DNA of 64,000 nucleotides, from NCBI GenBank assembly GCA_002221725.1, contig NJFT01000052.1, forward strand, positions 1 to 64,000, in the 5' to 3' direction. This document shows positions 35,848 to 48,328 of this stretch, piece by piece (position 1 is the stretch's first letter; each line of letters opens with the position of its first letter). The position numbers and the translations under genes were made by a program. Source of the DNA: Scedosporium boydii. Taxonomy: Eukaryota > Ascomycota > Sordariomycetes > Microascales > Microascaceae. The notes below the pieces were generated by a model, which saw only the letters and a list, made by a program, of their open reading frames with translations, searched no databases and was not told the origin of the DNA.

Positions 35848-38007
35848 TTTTGATTATTCTATGTTTGGTACTCAATCGAATTAGATGGTGATACAGATCC
35901 AAAAAGGTAAAGATATGGTGGATATGCTGTTTTGAGCGTGGTGCCGATGGACCTATACTGGATCTGGTGAGGAGCGGAGAGGCTGTCATTACCTTTTTGT
36001 CGCAGAAACCTGGTTGGGTCCCTCGCTGACTGGATCGAGTCTGGTGCCGACCGACGGAAGGAAGCGAGGAATTTCAGGTTAAATTCTATTCTGCTGTGTT
36101 AGATCTTATCCCCCCTTCCGTTTGGTGCTTGGTGCTGGTGCGGAGTTGAACTCTGGAATGCGCTTGTGCTTGATCGGGGGGTGTGAACGGGGAGTGGACA
36201 CCGAGCCAAGCGGATAGGCTGATTTGATGGATGATGACGGGCCTTTTTAGGGGTTGCCTTCGCAGCGAGAAAAGAGAGTTTGACTTACCTTCTGCTTCTG
36301 CTTGGGGGTGTGTGACAATGGGCTACCGTCCAAGAACACGCGACGTGGGCGAATTCAGGAGGGTAGGTTCAGGTTATGGTACAGAAGTACTGCACCGTTG
36401 GCTATAACGGAGTCTGGTGTGGGAGAAAGCTTTGGTCAGTGCCACTTGATCAATCCATACCACGGGCAAGAAGGTGGGGGGGAGGGGACAAATGAGAGTG
36501 TGAGGAAAGGCAGATGCACAATTACCTAGGTACCTAACTACCTTGTAGGCTGGGGGTGGTGGGAGTGTAGTGGCTAATAGTAGTCAGAGAAGAGGTGCAT
36601 AGTGTGAAGATGAGGATAAGCATGGGTCAATTGATGTGTGATGGGAAAAAGAAAAGTGGATACGGGACCAGCAAGTGAATTTGAGGTCCAGGCGCCAAAT
36701 GACTTTACCTAGGGCTCTCTTTGCTCTTTTGCTGATGTGAGAGGTGGGTAGTGGTGGAGGCAGAGTTGGGCAAGTAAAAAGGGAGGAAAAGGGAAGAGTA
36801 CTGGGGGAGACAATGTGTGCTCGTGCAATGTAGGAAGAGGGAAAAAAAAAAGATTGATGCTGCAATTGGGCAATACCTACTGTAGGTCGTCCAGCTGGGT
36901 CGTTCTTGCCTGGATGCACTCGGGTCGTCCTCCTTCCTTGTTTGAGCAGGGCGATGAAGGCTTGGGGTGATTGAGGATTCTCTCGAGGTCTGTCAAAAGT
37001 GTCAATGTTCCTCTTGAAAGAAACAACGACTCGTTTGGCTGTGTAACAAAGCTCTCGATAGTTGTAACTTGGAAGTTGTCTGTCAGCTACTTTTTGGGAA
37101 TGATTTCGCTTCTTTTCTTTTTCGTCCACGTTTTTGATCCTCAGTTGAGAAAGGAGGAACCATTGCCTGATTAAAAGAGGATAGTGAAATGTGGGGACAT
37201 GCCCTTAATGTGGGCCTCGGGCCAACCACGACTAACGGACAGTCGAAGAGGGAATAAATGGTGCGAGGCGGGGGAAGGGGGGAGGGGAAAATGGAGACTG
37301 ACTTTAGCGGGGAGGACTGCAATGTGAGGACCGAAGGATGAAGGGACGCGACAAAGTGTTGCCACACGGTGTACTTGGTTACATGGGAGCGTGCTCATCC
37401 TTGATGTTATGCCAGACGAGGGCAAAAGTACTCGTTTTCAACCAAATCAGGCCTGGTACCACAGTATATTGGCACTGTATGAACATCCTGGACCTCCAAG
37501 TCGTGTACGAAATACAGTCGGCTCCGAGGGCGGTACTCGCCAGGCTGACACGACCGTGGAAAGTGCATCATATCAATAAGTTGCTTCGAAGTGGATGACG
37601 CGCCTTGTGTGTCTGTATTCTCCCTCAGCTCGAGCATCCCCCTTTTTCTTTTCTTTATCAACCGTGGCCCAGCTTGGGTGTAGCCAATTTTTCTCATGGA
37701 GCACGTACGGGGACCTACGTAGTTTCAACGAGAGCTTCACGCGGTCGCTTCCTCCTCCCCTTCGATTGGGCTGGGGTCCCAACGAGAATCTCATTGCGAT
37801 TCTGCACTTGGTTTGAGACTGTGGGTACCTGTAGCGAGTGAGCAGGTAATACATCACATTTGGAGCAGTTGAATGTATACGAGTACCTCAGACACGAAGG
37901 AAGAAATATCACAGTTCCACGCTGAGATAACAAAACGTTCCAGGTTCAGGTTCAGGTCGCTAGTGCATTACCTGTGCTCGCGCCAGGGTGCGTGTCCCAT
38001 TTCCGGC
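35848..38007. other. Upstream region of Mcm1, gene-free
   Basis: No gene seen. The first kilobase before the Mcm1 start probably holds its leader and promoter. The 181-codon minus-strand frame at 36584-37129 has no coding-type codon use, no motif and no supporting intron, so I do not call it. Several CCTAGGTAC-like and CTACTGTAGG-like short motifs occur at 36520-36550 and 36880-36890. Confidence 0.45.
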
Positions 38008-41000
38008 TACGAAGTATTAATCCTACGAGATAATAATCCTACAAAGTACAAATAACCCGTTCGAGGATTACCACTGAGACGGGCGCCGCAATCCTCTCTC
38101 CACGTGTGGTGGATATCTAGCCCCAAGTTCTCATGCCATCCGTCGCACTTTTGTGGGGCGAAGGGCTCTCCATGAAGGCTTCCTTATTAGTGCATTGGGC
38201 TATCAGTGTACTTTCGCATGGCTGCCAAATACCACGGCCTCATCACGATGTCTTAACTTCGCGCCGTTGGATATCTAGCGCACGGTGGTCCATACTGGAC
38301 GGATCACATGGGTATTAGGTGCCACATGTACGAAGAGGGTCTGACGAGCAGCAGGACCAAATTGGACATCTTGTACGTACGAAGTACTTCGTAGACTCTT
38401 ATGTGGCGTAAAGGTACTTCGTGCTTCGTAGACCTGGGTCTTCCGCTTCCCAAGAGAGCCCAGCCTCCACAGATTGATTTGCCGAGGCCATTTGCAAGGT
38501 CGTCTTTGGGACCGAATGCGAGGTACTCATACTTCTTAGAAGAGGTGTCATTCAAGTCTGTGGTTGTACATTTACACTCACTTCCGTTCCTCATGAGCAT
38601 GAGCGACCATGTACGAAGTGTCGCTAACTTTGTGATTCCTTCCCAATTTTGATGATGAGTTTACACTATATATAGATTCAATTTAACTGATCCGGGATTC
38701 GTTACCAATTTTCCATACCTTGTAGATGTTAACTGGTGTTTTTAAGAACCTTCAAGCTGGTCCCAGCGATGAATTACCACCGAATCGAGAGACCCCCACA
38801 GCCAAGCGCGGAGTATGATTACGAAGTAATAGTTGATGCGAAGAGAGCACTGGGGACAAATACCAACTCGCACTTCAAGAGTCCGCTCCGGATTACTTCA
38901 AGATGTACTTCTACTTCGCAGTGTAGATTCTCACTTCAATGCCCGCCCGCACCGAATATAATTACACAGTATCAATTAATTACAAATACTGTGGCATCAA
39001 GAAGTCGGCACACTGGTGAATATATGACAGGGTTCTTATTTGAACCGGTCAGAAACGTAATGATTGTACTAATAGAGGCGAACGATGGGGTGAGCATGGA
39101 GAATGCTTTGTATGTATTCCCGGCTAGGTGGGGTATACTTCGTCCACGACGAAGTACGAATCTTAACGAGGACTGCGGCTTGAAAACGGGGAAAAGAGAC
39201 ATCATCGAGATATCATCGATAATTTAGCGCTTCTGGTACACCCAGGCAAGGGACTCCACTTTTGGGACTGCTTGCAGCATTGCCGTGTCGAGGGGATGCA
39301 CCCGGAACCTCCCAGGGTTGCATACAAAGGTACATGCGAAAGACAAGCAGTACGAAGTCTAGAGCCCAGCCTGCTCAGATCTTTCGGTCGCCGTCTGGTG
39401 GTGGCGATAGCAGTTGGAAAGGGAGCGCCTGGTCTTTGGTTTGGTCATATCTTGATGGTCATCTCTCGTCCCATCGAGCCATTCTGAGATGTTGATCGAG
39501 ATCGGCCAGATGACGAAGTCTGGAGCTGGGAGCGGCAATCTTCGGCCTCTTGGTACAGAGAGAAACCGAGAATCCTGTCCCAGCTTTTCGATCTGCTTCG
39601 TGTTCAGGCTTCGCAGGGGAAGACTGCCCGCCGTTACCCTTGTCCCTGAACCCTCAACCTTTAACCCCCTTTAGTATATTAAGATTATCCTGACGAAGAA
39701 CTTGTATCGAGTACGTACTCCTTACCTTTCCCCTCCAACGCCACAGGTCGAGGACCGTTCGTTGAACCCCAGCCAGCTGCGGCACGCTGAAATGCAACCT
39801 CCACTTGGTCATGATCCCAGCATCCACGACTTTTTGGAACCCCGAGACCGCCTGGAGGCGTCGTGGAGTTGCGCTTGGTACCAGGGGTACTTGGCTGTGT
39901 CCAACGCGCAAGAGATTTCATTTTGGCACGGAGTACGAAGTACTTGAAGCATTCAATCCGTGTTCTCCTTTCCTGGCTCATCCTGATCAATGCTCTCCGC
40001 TGTCTTTTCCATTCAGCCTCGCGACTGATTCGAAATGAGATGGGGGATCATTGTTGATGCAGCACCGAAGAGAGGGGAAGACGATCTCCGCATGCCTTGG
40101 GGCATCGACGTATCATCAAGACTGGCTCCTGGACCTCCTCTCTTTCTTGTGAGTATACTGTGAAAGATGAACAAGTGATCGTTCGTCTTCATCTGCTTTC
40201 CGGTCTCACATCGGCTGTTGCTACCTCGGCAGAGTGGCTGATGACTTGCCCACCAGCCTCCCAGCCTACCCACTGCAGAACATTGCTCAATGTCCATTAT
40301 TCTTGCGCACCTGAATACCGAGCCCAAGTACGAGGTGCGCAGCACAGCACCAAGTACGAAGTATTTGCAGAATCGAGATGTACGAGGGAGGGGATAGATA
40401 CTGCAGGGTTCGCTTTGGCCAATGACATGGGCTAATCTTCCATCACAGCCCTGGCCTTCGGGTTCTTTCATGGACAATATCAAATTCCGTGAGTCGCCCC
40501 ACCTCGTAGTGGTACTATCGTGGACTTCAGAGCTCTACTGTGGGTGCAGTATTACTCCTAACCTAGCGGATCTACAGTTTCTATCCACTAGTGAGTCTAT
40601 AATTTCCTCTCTCAGACCAATGGTAGGCAATTGCTGCCAACCAGTATGGAAATACTCCACACTTGGCTTGGAGGAGATGACATGATGTTCGGCCGGTCAC
40701 TCCCCTCTCTCCCAATCTCCCCCCGGATTTCGACACTAACATGCTGCACTATTGTCATGCCGCCTATGGCGGGAATCCTTGGCTGCTTATAAAAAGATCG
40801 AATGCATTACGGTGGGTGGTGGTGGATGGCTGGTTGCTGGCCCCTCTCCAATGAAGAGCGCGGTCAGCACACTGAGCCTGCGTCCATTGGTGCTGCTTGA
40901 AGGATGTGCAGTCCTGGACTTTGCATAGATGTAGTATGTCCCCAGCAAACCCTGTCAAGGATCATCATCCACCAACCACCAAGGAGCCCATGTTTCCCGT

Positions 41001-41314
41001 CCCTCGTCCCTCGCCCGCGAGTCTTTTCGTAACCTTCCCTGTCTGAAAAAACGAGGTATTGCTATTATTAAGTACGGTCCTTGGGTTGTACATGCTGGGG
41101 ACACACTTGTGCTCTCTTGAGGCGAAAGGGTCATCCACAAACGTCGGCACAACACGGAACGTTAGGCATATGTCGGTTGCTTCTCTCAAGCCATTATGGC
41201 ACGACGCGGAGAAGTTGTCCTCCATTGTATGAAGCAAACTGATGTACTTCGTACCCTGTATTCAGAATCTCTCATGTCACCCTTGCCTACACCAGAGGAC
41301 GCCATACGAAGTAC
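38008..41314. repeat. Block B of dispersed GTACTTCGTAC motif
   Basis: Gene-free block with eight exact 9-base cores, at or within one base of 38008, 38378, 38385, 38820, 39934, 40355, 41245 and 41305. At 38377-38393 two copies overlap in opposite orientation to form the perfect palindrome TACGAAGTACTTCGTA. Full 11-base inverted repeats are at 39933-39943 and 41244-41254. Degenerate copies lie near 38413, 38611, 39150 and 39350. At 39927-39946 the motif is fused to a GGAGTAC variant. No gene is called in this block. Confidence 0.85.
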
Positions 41315-43758
41315 TTTTGTACCTTTTTCTCTGGCCTGGTCACTCTTGGAAGGAGGCTCTTACAATTCGCTATTGTTGGGGAGATGTGCCCCTTGTCTGT
41401 CCGTGTCTATGCGAGTAATCGAGGACGGTTCATGTCTAGTTCAGGTACACTAACAACCTCGCAATGGCCGAGGAGATACCTGCCATTCCGGAATGAATCT
41501 GTAATGAGCGAAGCACTTGTAAAAGATTCGTCCTCTGGCTGGTCTCATCATGTCAATGATGAAATTCGCGTTCAAGTCGAGCATGACAGTCTCATGGTTG
41601 ACTTCCCGCCCAGCATGCGATGTATAGTTCACGAAGGATGGGCATACGGAGTACAAGCTGGCTCTCCCTCCAACGCCTCCGCCAAACTTTCGGAAGTCAA
41701 TGCCCACTTCGTTATTTTCATTGATGAATCTGGTAGCGGCAGTGCGACGCTGTGGACTAGTATTAATTTGTGGACCTGCTGAATTGGAGCCACTTTGTGA
41801 CCTGGGCTCCCATTCAGCGACCAAGGGACCCATTCATGGGAGTTCTTGGCCAAGACCCCTATTCTGAGCCGAAGTTCCGGAACGTTGACCCCAGGTCTTG
41901 GGAGGAGAGCTGCAAGCATCTGGGGTTCTCTAGGCGGTTCGGTTTCCTCTCCTGGCGAGTCCTAGTATGATTGCGGAATAGGTTATGCACTGCACTTTCG
42001 GGAAGGGGCTAAGACAGAATCAGAAATGCCTTGATGCGCTGACTGGCAGGATTGCATCTTGCGCAATTCTTCGTTTTAAAATCTTGGAATATTTCGGCCA
42101 GGAGACGCACCCAGAGCCTGCGATGTCCAACCATGGGGGCTCGAACTTGCCTCGTAGCTACTAAATATTTTGTAGAATTGGACCGCTGGCATATTGGCTG
42201 TTGGCGAGCCAGACCCTCTCAATCACAGCAACTGATGAGATGGGGCGAGGCTCCAAGAGTCACAAAAATGGGAGGGATCTTGCTCTTTCTCTCCCTTTCG
42301 CTTTGTGTATGGACAAATGCAATTGCAACACCAGCCCAGATCAGAGTCGTATGCATGTCTCGAGTGAGGCTGAAGCTGGGCTGGACTTGCCCATCAGACG
42401 AAGTCAAGCATTGATGAGAGCCCTCTTCGTTCCGTGCCGTTGTTAATACCAAAGGAGTTCTTCAATCCCTCCCCTCCCTAGCGTCGTGGGGCGTCTTCTT
42501 TTCCTTCTTTTATTTTCTTTTCCTCTTCCTTTAACCTTTTTTAACTCACCTTGGGTACTTTGTCTGAATCGAGGCCGCCGTCCGGAACATATTGCTTTTG
42601 GCGCAAGTAACTATTTTAATTCCGACTGGGCTGCATTCTCGTGGAGATCCTTCGTAGAAATGTCCGAAATAGGCTCTTGCATCGAAGGAGGACGGTTCAG
42701 GTCCCGTGACCTCAAAAGGGCACAGAGAGATAGCAGGACAGTCCTCGGCAGTGGGGGGGGGGGTCGTGATGCGCCATTCTACTTCGTGCTCCCACTCTGC
42801 CGTTGCATCTTTTTTGCGTGTCTCCGGGCGTGATTCGCTCTGTGTGTTGAAGCATCGTAGGTTTGGCGATATTGAAGACCATTAAGACAGGGAGACCATC
42901 CCTCGTGGAAGTGGGGATTCCTGCCGTTGATTGGTCGTACCTTCCCGCAGCATTGCAATTGAGCGTCGATTGGCACGTGCGCGATGGACGATTTGCCCAG
43001 ATTCTCCAAGTCTGCATCAAAATCGACCCCAGGCTGAAACATCTCCTGTCGGGAATAGTGGATCAATTCGCCCTGGTCGTCCCTCGTCAAAATGGGTCTC
43101 GTTCGATCTCACTGGCGCTTTGGTGGTCGTTTCTAGGGTCTCTTTCTTCTCTGTTACCATATTCTGTCTCATGTTTGAGGAGCCCTGGACTGGCCCCATC
43201 CTTTCTCTGCCTTGCTGCGTGGCTGATTCTCGTGTCCCCCTCTCCCTTCTCTCATTCTCTTCTCTCTTATCCCTTGCCGTTTACAACGTTCTTTTCAACC
43301 CATCGTGCATTTTGATGGATGCTGCTGGATGGCTTGGGGTTTACTGTCGACCTGAGGCCGGACTTCATTCCTAACCTTTCCCTTCTTTTCTCTACTTCTT
43401 TTCTCATCCCTACTCAGTAGGCTTCTTTGCCTTCTCTTCAAACAAACTCGTTTCTTCATATTCGTTTCTTTGGTTGCAAACAGGTGTGTTGGTAGTTGCT
43501 GGTCGAACCCGAGTATCCTTTCGACAAGTCCATATTCGAGTCGAGGACGCCAATTCATCTCCGACCACGAGGTTTAAACCAAGACGCCGGTCGTCATACT
43601 ATTTCGATTCGTTCACGCGCCGATTTAATCAACGGATCAAGTGCTATCAATTCAGGCCAGAACCGAACGTCGTCAAATTCCACCAGATACAGGACGCCAG
43701 AGCAGCCAGGCTTCTGTAGGCATCTGGCTCGGATTCAGGGCTGCTCCCTCTCGGCAAG
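41315..43758. other. Spacer and leader upstream of the tetraspanin gene
   Basis: No gene seen. Motif copies stop after about 41.3 kb apart from degenerate ones near 42160 and 42780. From about 42490 the plus strand is pyrimidine-rich, strongly so at 43100-43280 and 43370-43450, which fits a transcribed leader or promoter of the tetraspanin gene. An 11-G tract lies near 42753-42763. Confidence 0.5.
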
Positions 43759-44571
43759 ATGGTGAACAAGATTCTCCTGACGACGGTGGTCGCCGACATC
43801 CTCTTCCTAGCGTCGGGCGCTTTCCAACTCGGATTCGCCCTGATCGTGAAGAGGGTAATGGGTGAACAGGCCACCGAGGGAATGCAGGCGGCACGGAACT
43901 TGCTCTATCAGAGGTTCCCTTTGCAGGCCGGCATCGTCAACGCCATCATGATCTTCGTTACTTTCGCCTTGACGCTTCCCGGACTCGTTACTCCTGCCCG
44001 AGGTTGGCTTAAGCTTAGCGGAGGTCTCGTCACCGTCTGCGGACTATTTAGCTTGTGTATCGGTATCTATCTTTGGATCCTTACCCTCCGCACCAAGGCG
44101 GACTTCTTCCAGATCTGGATGCGTCAGGAAGCCCCCGTTCAGGATCTTATGCAGACTTCCGTATGCTTTCCCTCCCCTGGTTATTCGAGAGGTTGAGGCA
44201 TGGTCCCTACTAACATGCCCAATAGTTCGAGTGCTGCGGCTACTTCAACAGCACCTCTCCGGCGTTTGTTACGAATCCGGCCTGCCCTAGCCCCGCCGCG
44301 GCGGCTCTTATGATCGGATGTGCCGCGCCCATCACCTCCTTCAGCAACATCTTCATCGACGACATCTTCACCGCCGTCTTTGGCATGGTTGGTATGTTGG
44401 AATTCCTCCCATATCCTTCCCCGTTCATCCCCTTAGGTTGCTGTTTACTTACACCTCCACTCAGGTATCGACGCCGTTTTCATTTTGAGCATTGCCTGCC
44501 TCCTCAAGGACCGCAAGGAGCGTGAGCGATACCGACATATCGATGAGAAGACCGGTTATACCGGTATCTAA
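43759..44571 (+). CDS. PLS1: Tetraspanin, PLS1/TSP3 family
   Basis: Small four-helix membrane protein; in plant-pathogenic and coprophilous ascomycetes PLS1 is needed for emergence of the penetration peg or for ascospore germination, together with a NADPH oxidase. Three exons, 43759-44160, 44226-44391 and 44465-44571, give 224 residues, the usual PLS1 size. Membrane helices are at about residues 8-30, 57-80, 87-110 and 183-206. The large extracellular loop carries the tetraspanin signature Cys137-Cys138-Gly139 and two further cysteines, Cys154 and Cys166, giving the four-cysteine pattern, plus an NST glycosylation sequon at 142-144. The C-terminal tail is charged (KDRKERERYRHIDEK). Tetraspanin membership is secure; choice of PLS1 over another fungal tetraspanin rests on length, the N-terminal MVNK and tail features recalled from the family. 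Confidence 0.88.
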
Positions 44572-45536
44572 GACCCGAATTTCGAGGCGCCTCTATTCCG
44601 CTTGCTCTCTTCGATTCTATTATCCCTGGCCGGCTCCGCTTCTATTCTAAGGCCCGCCATTTACCCCAGGGCGGTTTTAACAGTCTGGACCGATTTTCCC
44701 AAATTCGACTAGTAGATAGCTCGCCACATCCTTTCTCCCGCATTGGCCGTGACAACGATTCGCGAACATCCTCTTTTTGTTTATATACCTATACATATTA
44801 CGTTTCTTTTGCTTTTGTTAAAGACTTTTTCTTGATTCCAGATGGGGTGAGGGGGGCAGGGAGTGGAAAATGTGTGTGGTTTGGACCTGTTGGTGATAGG
44901 GGCAAGGTCCTTGGTATGAGGTTGAGAGAAATAGCGAGGCAACATGACATGCACATCTGTTTTATCAGCAATCACACTAGTTCTGCACCCAGGAGTCATT
45001 CTGGGCTTCTTGGGTTGGATCTATGTGGTTCTCTTTTCCGTGGTGGTTGTTGACAAGCTCAACCGACATCTTAGGAACTATCAGTGCGAAATCGATATAG
45101 AGATTGTTCACACTTCATGCTATCTTCCGGGACACATCGAATATGGGTGCATTTGCTTGATGCGATCAATAATGAACTTGAGTAATTACCACTACCACTG
45201 ATCCCTCCTGGACGAGTGAATCGAGAACGCCACCAATGGAGGCTCGCCTCGTTTGGATAGAACATCAGAGGATCAAGTCCAGCTGTCAGTTAAATCACCA
45301 TAAGCTAGCCTAGGAAAGGAATCCAGGAGCCCAAAAAAAGAAATAGTCTGATATATATAGATGTATATATGTGTATACGCACCATACGCCTCTCGCTGCA
45401 TCAACCAAGCTGGATATAGGACTCAAACACCAAACACAGGGATACAGGCCCAACGACGTATTCCAAAAGGAAGACGAAAAAAAAGGAAAAAAAAAGAACA
45501 GTTATTTCTAGCAAATTCAGCACTCAGGCTCATTAA
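44572..45536. other. Convergent spacer between tetraspanin and NIPA genes
   Basis: Holds the 3' ends of two genes facing each other. No gene seen. Contains short TATA-type alternating stretches (about 44780-44800 and 45350-45375) and A-rich runs near 45478-45500. Confidence 0.6.
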
Positions 45537-47314
45537 TCATACAGACCGATCGTCCCCACGACTCGAAGACGACGGCTCATCACCAGACGGAGGCTGTCCC
45601 GCGCCAGGGCTCACATCATCAGACGCGTCGTGCCCGCGAGGAGAGTGCCTCGGATCACCATCCCTATGCCTCCGCGGCCAGGCTATGTGACCGCTCCCCG
45701 AAGATGTGCGGCCGGACGCATCCCTAGGCTTATTCCACCATCCTAGCTTCCAGATACCGCCAATGGCATCTTGGAGAGCAACGCCGCCCCTCCTCGGTCT
45801 CCGCGCCGTGAAACCAGGGAAACCCGTAGATTTCCTGCGTTTCCGGAACGCGCGGCGACCGCCAACAGGGGAAGAATCGGCCGCGGATCCACCGGATGGT
45901 GCCTGGGCGGTGAAGATGCCGGCGCTGCTTGCCACGCGACGCGTGCCAGCGCCAAGGAGATGCGTCGTCTCGGTTGGGGGGAGCATGGTCGTAGAGCGTC
46001 TCCTTATGTGTTTGGGGCTGCTGGGTTCGTCGCGATCTTCCAGTTCGCCCCAGATTTCTGCGCGTTCCTGCCATCGGAAGGATTGTCTTCGGGATGATGG
46101 GCTGAGGGGTACCTCCACGTCGCGGGGGGTTGTGGGGAATGTTTGGTATTGCGATGAGAAACCGGACTCTTCGTCTAAAACGTCGGAGTCTATGAGTAGT
46201 TCTTCCTCTTCTTCTCCTTCGGTGTCGTCGACGAGGCCTAGGCCCGGTGCGAGTGAGGACTGGCCCACGGCGGGTGGATGTTGCTCGTCACTCAGTCTCC
46301 ACGAGAGAGCGAGCACGCCTGATAGCAGAATTACCGTGCCAAGGGTAATTAAGCACGCCTGTAGGGTGCTAATGAGGTTTGTCTGGTTAAAGTAGATTAA
46401 TCCGTCTAGGATAGCCATGATGTTGTAAATGCAAAACACTAAGGGGTATAAAACCGAGGTCGAGACGAGCTTGAGCCCTCGGTGGAGGTAGTACAGCTGA
46501 CTTAGAGCCAATACAACGAGTGCGAGCACCAGCATCCACGACTGCCAGTGCACGAACTGGTTGTCTCCGTCGACGAGTGTCTTGATGACCAGCTCCACGG
46601 CAGACTTGGCAACCAGGAGCGAGTGGGCCGACAGGATGCCGCTTATGCACCCGAATGCAAGTCCCCTTCCGAAGCGGAATCGCACACTCTGCGACAGATG
46701 GGGAAATAGAGTGTTGACGAACTCCGTCACCAAGGCGATAAGGGTGACGAGGAAGGCCTGGAAGATCATCCAGGCGACAAATGGGCCTCTCACAAGCAAT
46801 TCCAGAAGCTCATGGAGGTTATGAGGCGGAGACGGGATGGCGCCGAATATGGCGATCAGCACGGCGCCGGTGCACACTAATAACGTACCCCATAGGGACC
46901 ATCTCGTGAAGGGTTCGCCTAATATCAGGGTCGCGCATATGGAGTTGAAGACGAGGCCTGAGGCCTGCAAGGTCGAAAGTACGGGTAGAGGCAGTGTCGA
47001 TATCTGGACCGAACTACCTAGAATGTTCGCAACTATAAACATGCCCATGCCAAGCTGCCATCTCCGCCGTCGATGGGGTGGTCGGCGGACGTCGTGAGGT
47101 CCTTTCTCATCTTCGAGGATATGCGACTTTCGTTGGAGGGTAAGGCCAAGGCTCTGGACACTAGTGGAAACGAGGCCAACTATAATTCCAAGCTAGACGA
47201 AAAACAATAACAAACCATGTTAACATATGCCACACGTGAGGTGAGACAGAATGGGGGGGAAGGGACACGTACGGCGATACTCCCTCCCGGAGAGATGCCG
47301 CCAATGGACCCCAT
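45537..47314 (-). CDS. NIPA-family (DUF803) membrane protein, putative magnesium transporter
   Basis: Multi-pass protein of the NIPA family, animal members of which move Mg2+ across plasma and endosomal membranes; fungal members are mostly uncharacterised. Two exons on the minus strand, 47273-47314 and 45537-47192, give 565 residues. The short first exon encodes MGSIGGISPGGSIA, and the first membrane helix starts right after the intron (LGIIVGLVSTSVQSLGLTLQ). About nine hydrophobic helices follow up to residue 315, including the family-like segments LPVLSTLQASGLVFNSI, GEPFTRWSLWGTLLV and STSVLYPLVFCIYNIMAI. Residues about 315-565 form a hydrophilic tail with an acidic run (EGEEEEE), Ser/Pro-rich and Arg-rich stretches, likely cytosolic. 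The gene is divergent from V-ATPase subunit E. Substrate is inferred from the family only. Confidence 0.85.
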
Positions 47315-48328
47315 TGCGCCCGAGGAATCCCAGGTGTCATTTGGCGACTAGGCTCCGGATAGTATGGCTTCAGCGGGTTGTGAGTTTGTCTGTGGGTTTT
47401 TGAGGTAAAAGCGACTCGATCGAAGGCATATAAAAGGTGGTATTTGAGGATTTGCGGGTGGATATTTGTTGTGGAACGAGATCTCGGAGCGGTCAAGAGC
47501 GTCGGAAGGTATGGGTGCTTCTCATCTCCCAGGGGCGGAGCCTAGGGTCGTACTGTGGCCTGACACGCCTTTCCAGAGGCGCTGACAGGAGAGAGAGATG
47601 CGATGCACATACAAGGCGACAGAAGCCTCGTCTATTCGGAGATCCCCATGCTTTTTTTTTTTTTTATCCAGTTCCGCTGTGCTCGTAATGGTGATGTGTT
47701 CTGGCTTGGGTTGTTGCTGTTTTGAAACACCGCCGGGTACCGAGCCTTAATCTATTCTGTCCCGTCCCCAGACAGCGGCACTTTAGCATTGTTGCGTTGT
47801 CAGTGCTCTAGCGTCGCACAACATCGAATGCCGTGTCCCAGGCCAATCTGCGCCCCATCTGTGGCGCGGATATAATCACGTGACAAACGAGATTCGATGG
47901 GGGGGACTTGGCGGGTGATGTCACAGGGAAACACGTTCTGTTGTGTGTTGAGAGAACTACTAATTAATTCGGCAGCCTGAAGAGGGGCATTTTCAGAAGC
48001 TGTCCCACTGTGGCTGCCACCCGACAGCAAGCGGAAGGTCCCCGTGCTCCACCAAAAGGCTGATGACGAGCTTCAATTCCCTGTTCACCTGAACGCCCAG
48101 CATAACGATCTAAGAGAGCACCGGTGATATCCTCCCACACTCCAGTCTAGTTCTGCGGCTCCTCTCCCCTCCGCCAGCTAATTTGCAACCTATTTTTGAC
48201 CTCGTTTGCTTGTCGACTGCACTTTCCCACGATCGTGTTTCCCAAAGATTGAGCTATCGTTTGCTCTGTCCAAAATCCCGCCGGAGCTTCCCCTCTAAGA
48301 TCTATCTCGTGAACGACCACTACTCAAG
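47315..48328. promoter_or_regulatory. Shared divergent promoter region (NIPA and V-ATPase E)
   Basis: About 1 kb between the start codons of two divergently transcribed genes, so it must hold both promoters. There is a 14-T run near 47651-47664. No open frame with coding character. No specific factor site can be assigned from sequence alone. Confidence 0.6.

Noticed and set aside
36584..37129. 181-codon minus-strand frame upstream of Mcm1
   Set aside because: No coding-type codon use, no motif and no splice context; frames of this size are expected by chance in 64 kb.
45706..46395. 229-codon plus-strand frame opposite the NIPA gene
   Set aside because: Antisense shadow of the NIPA hydrophilic tail.
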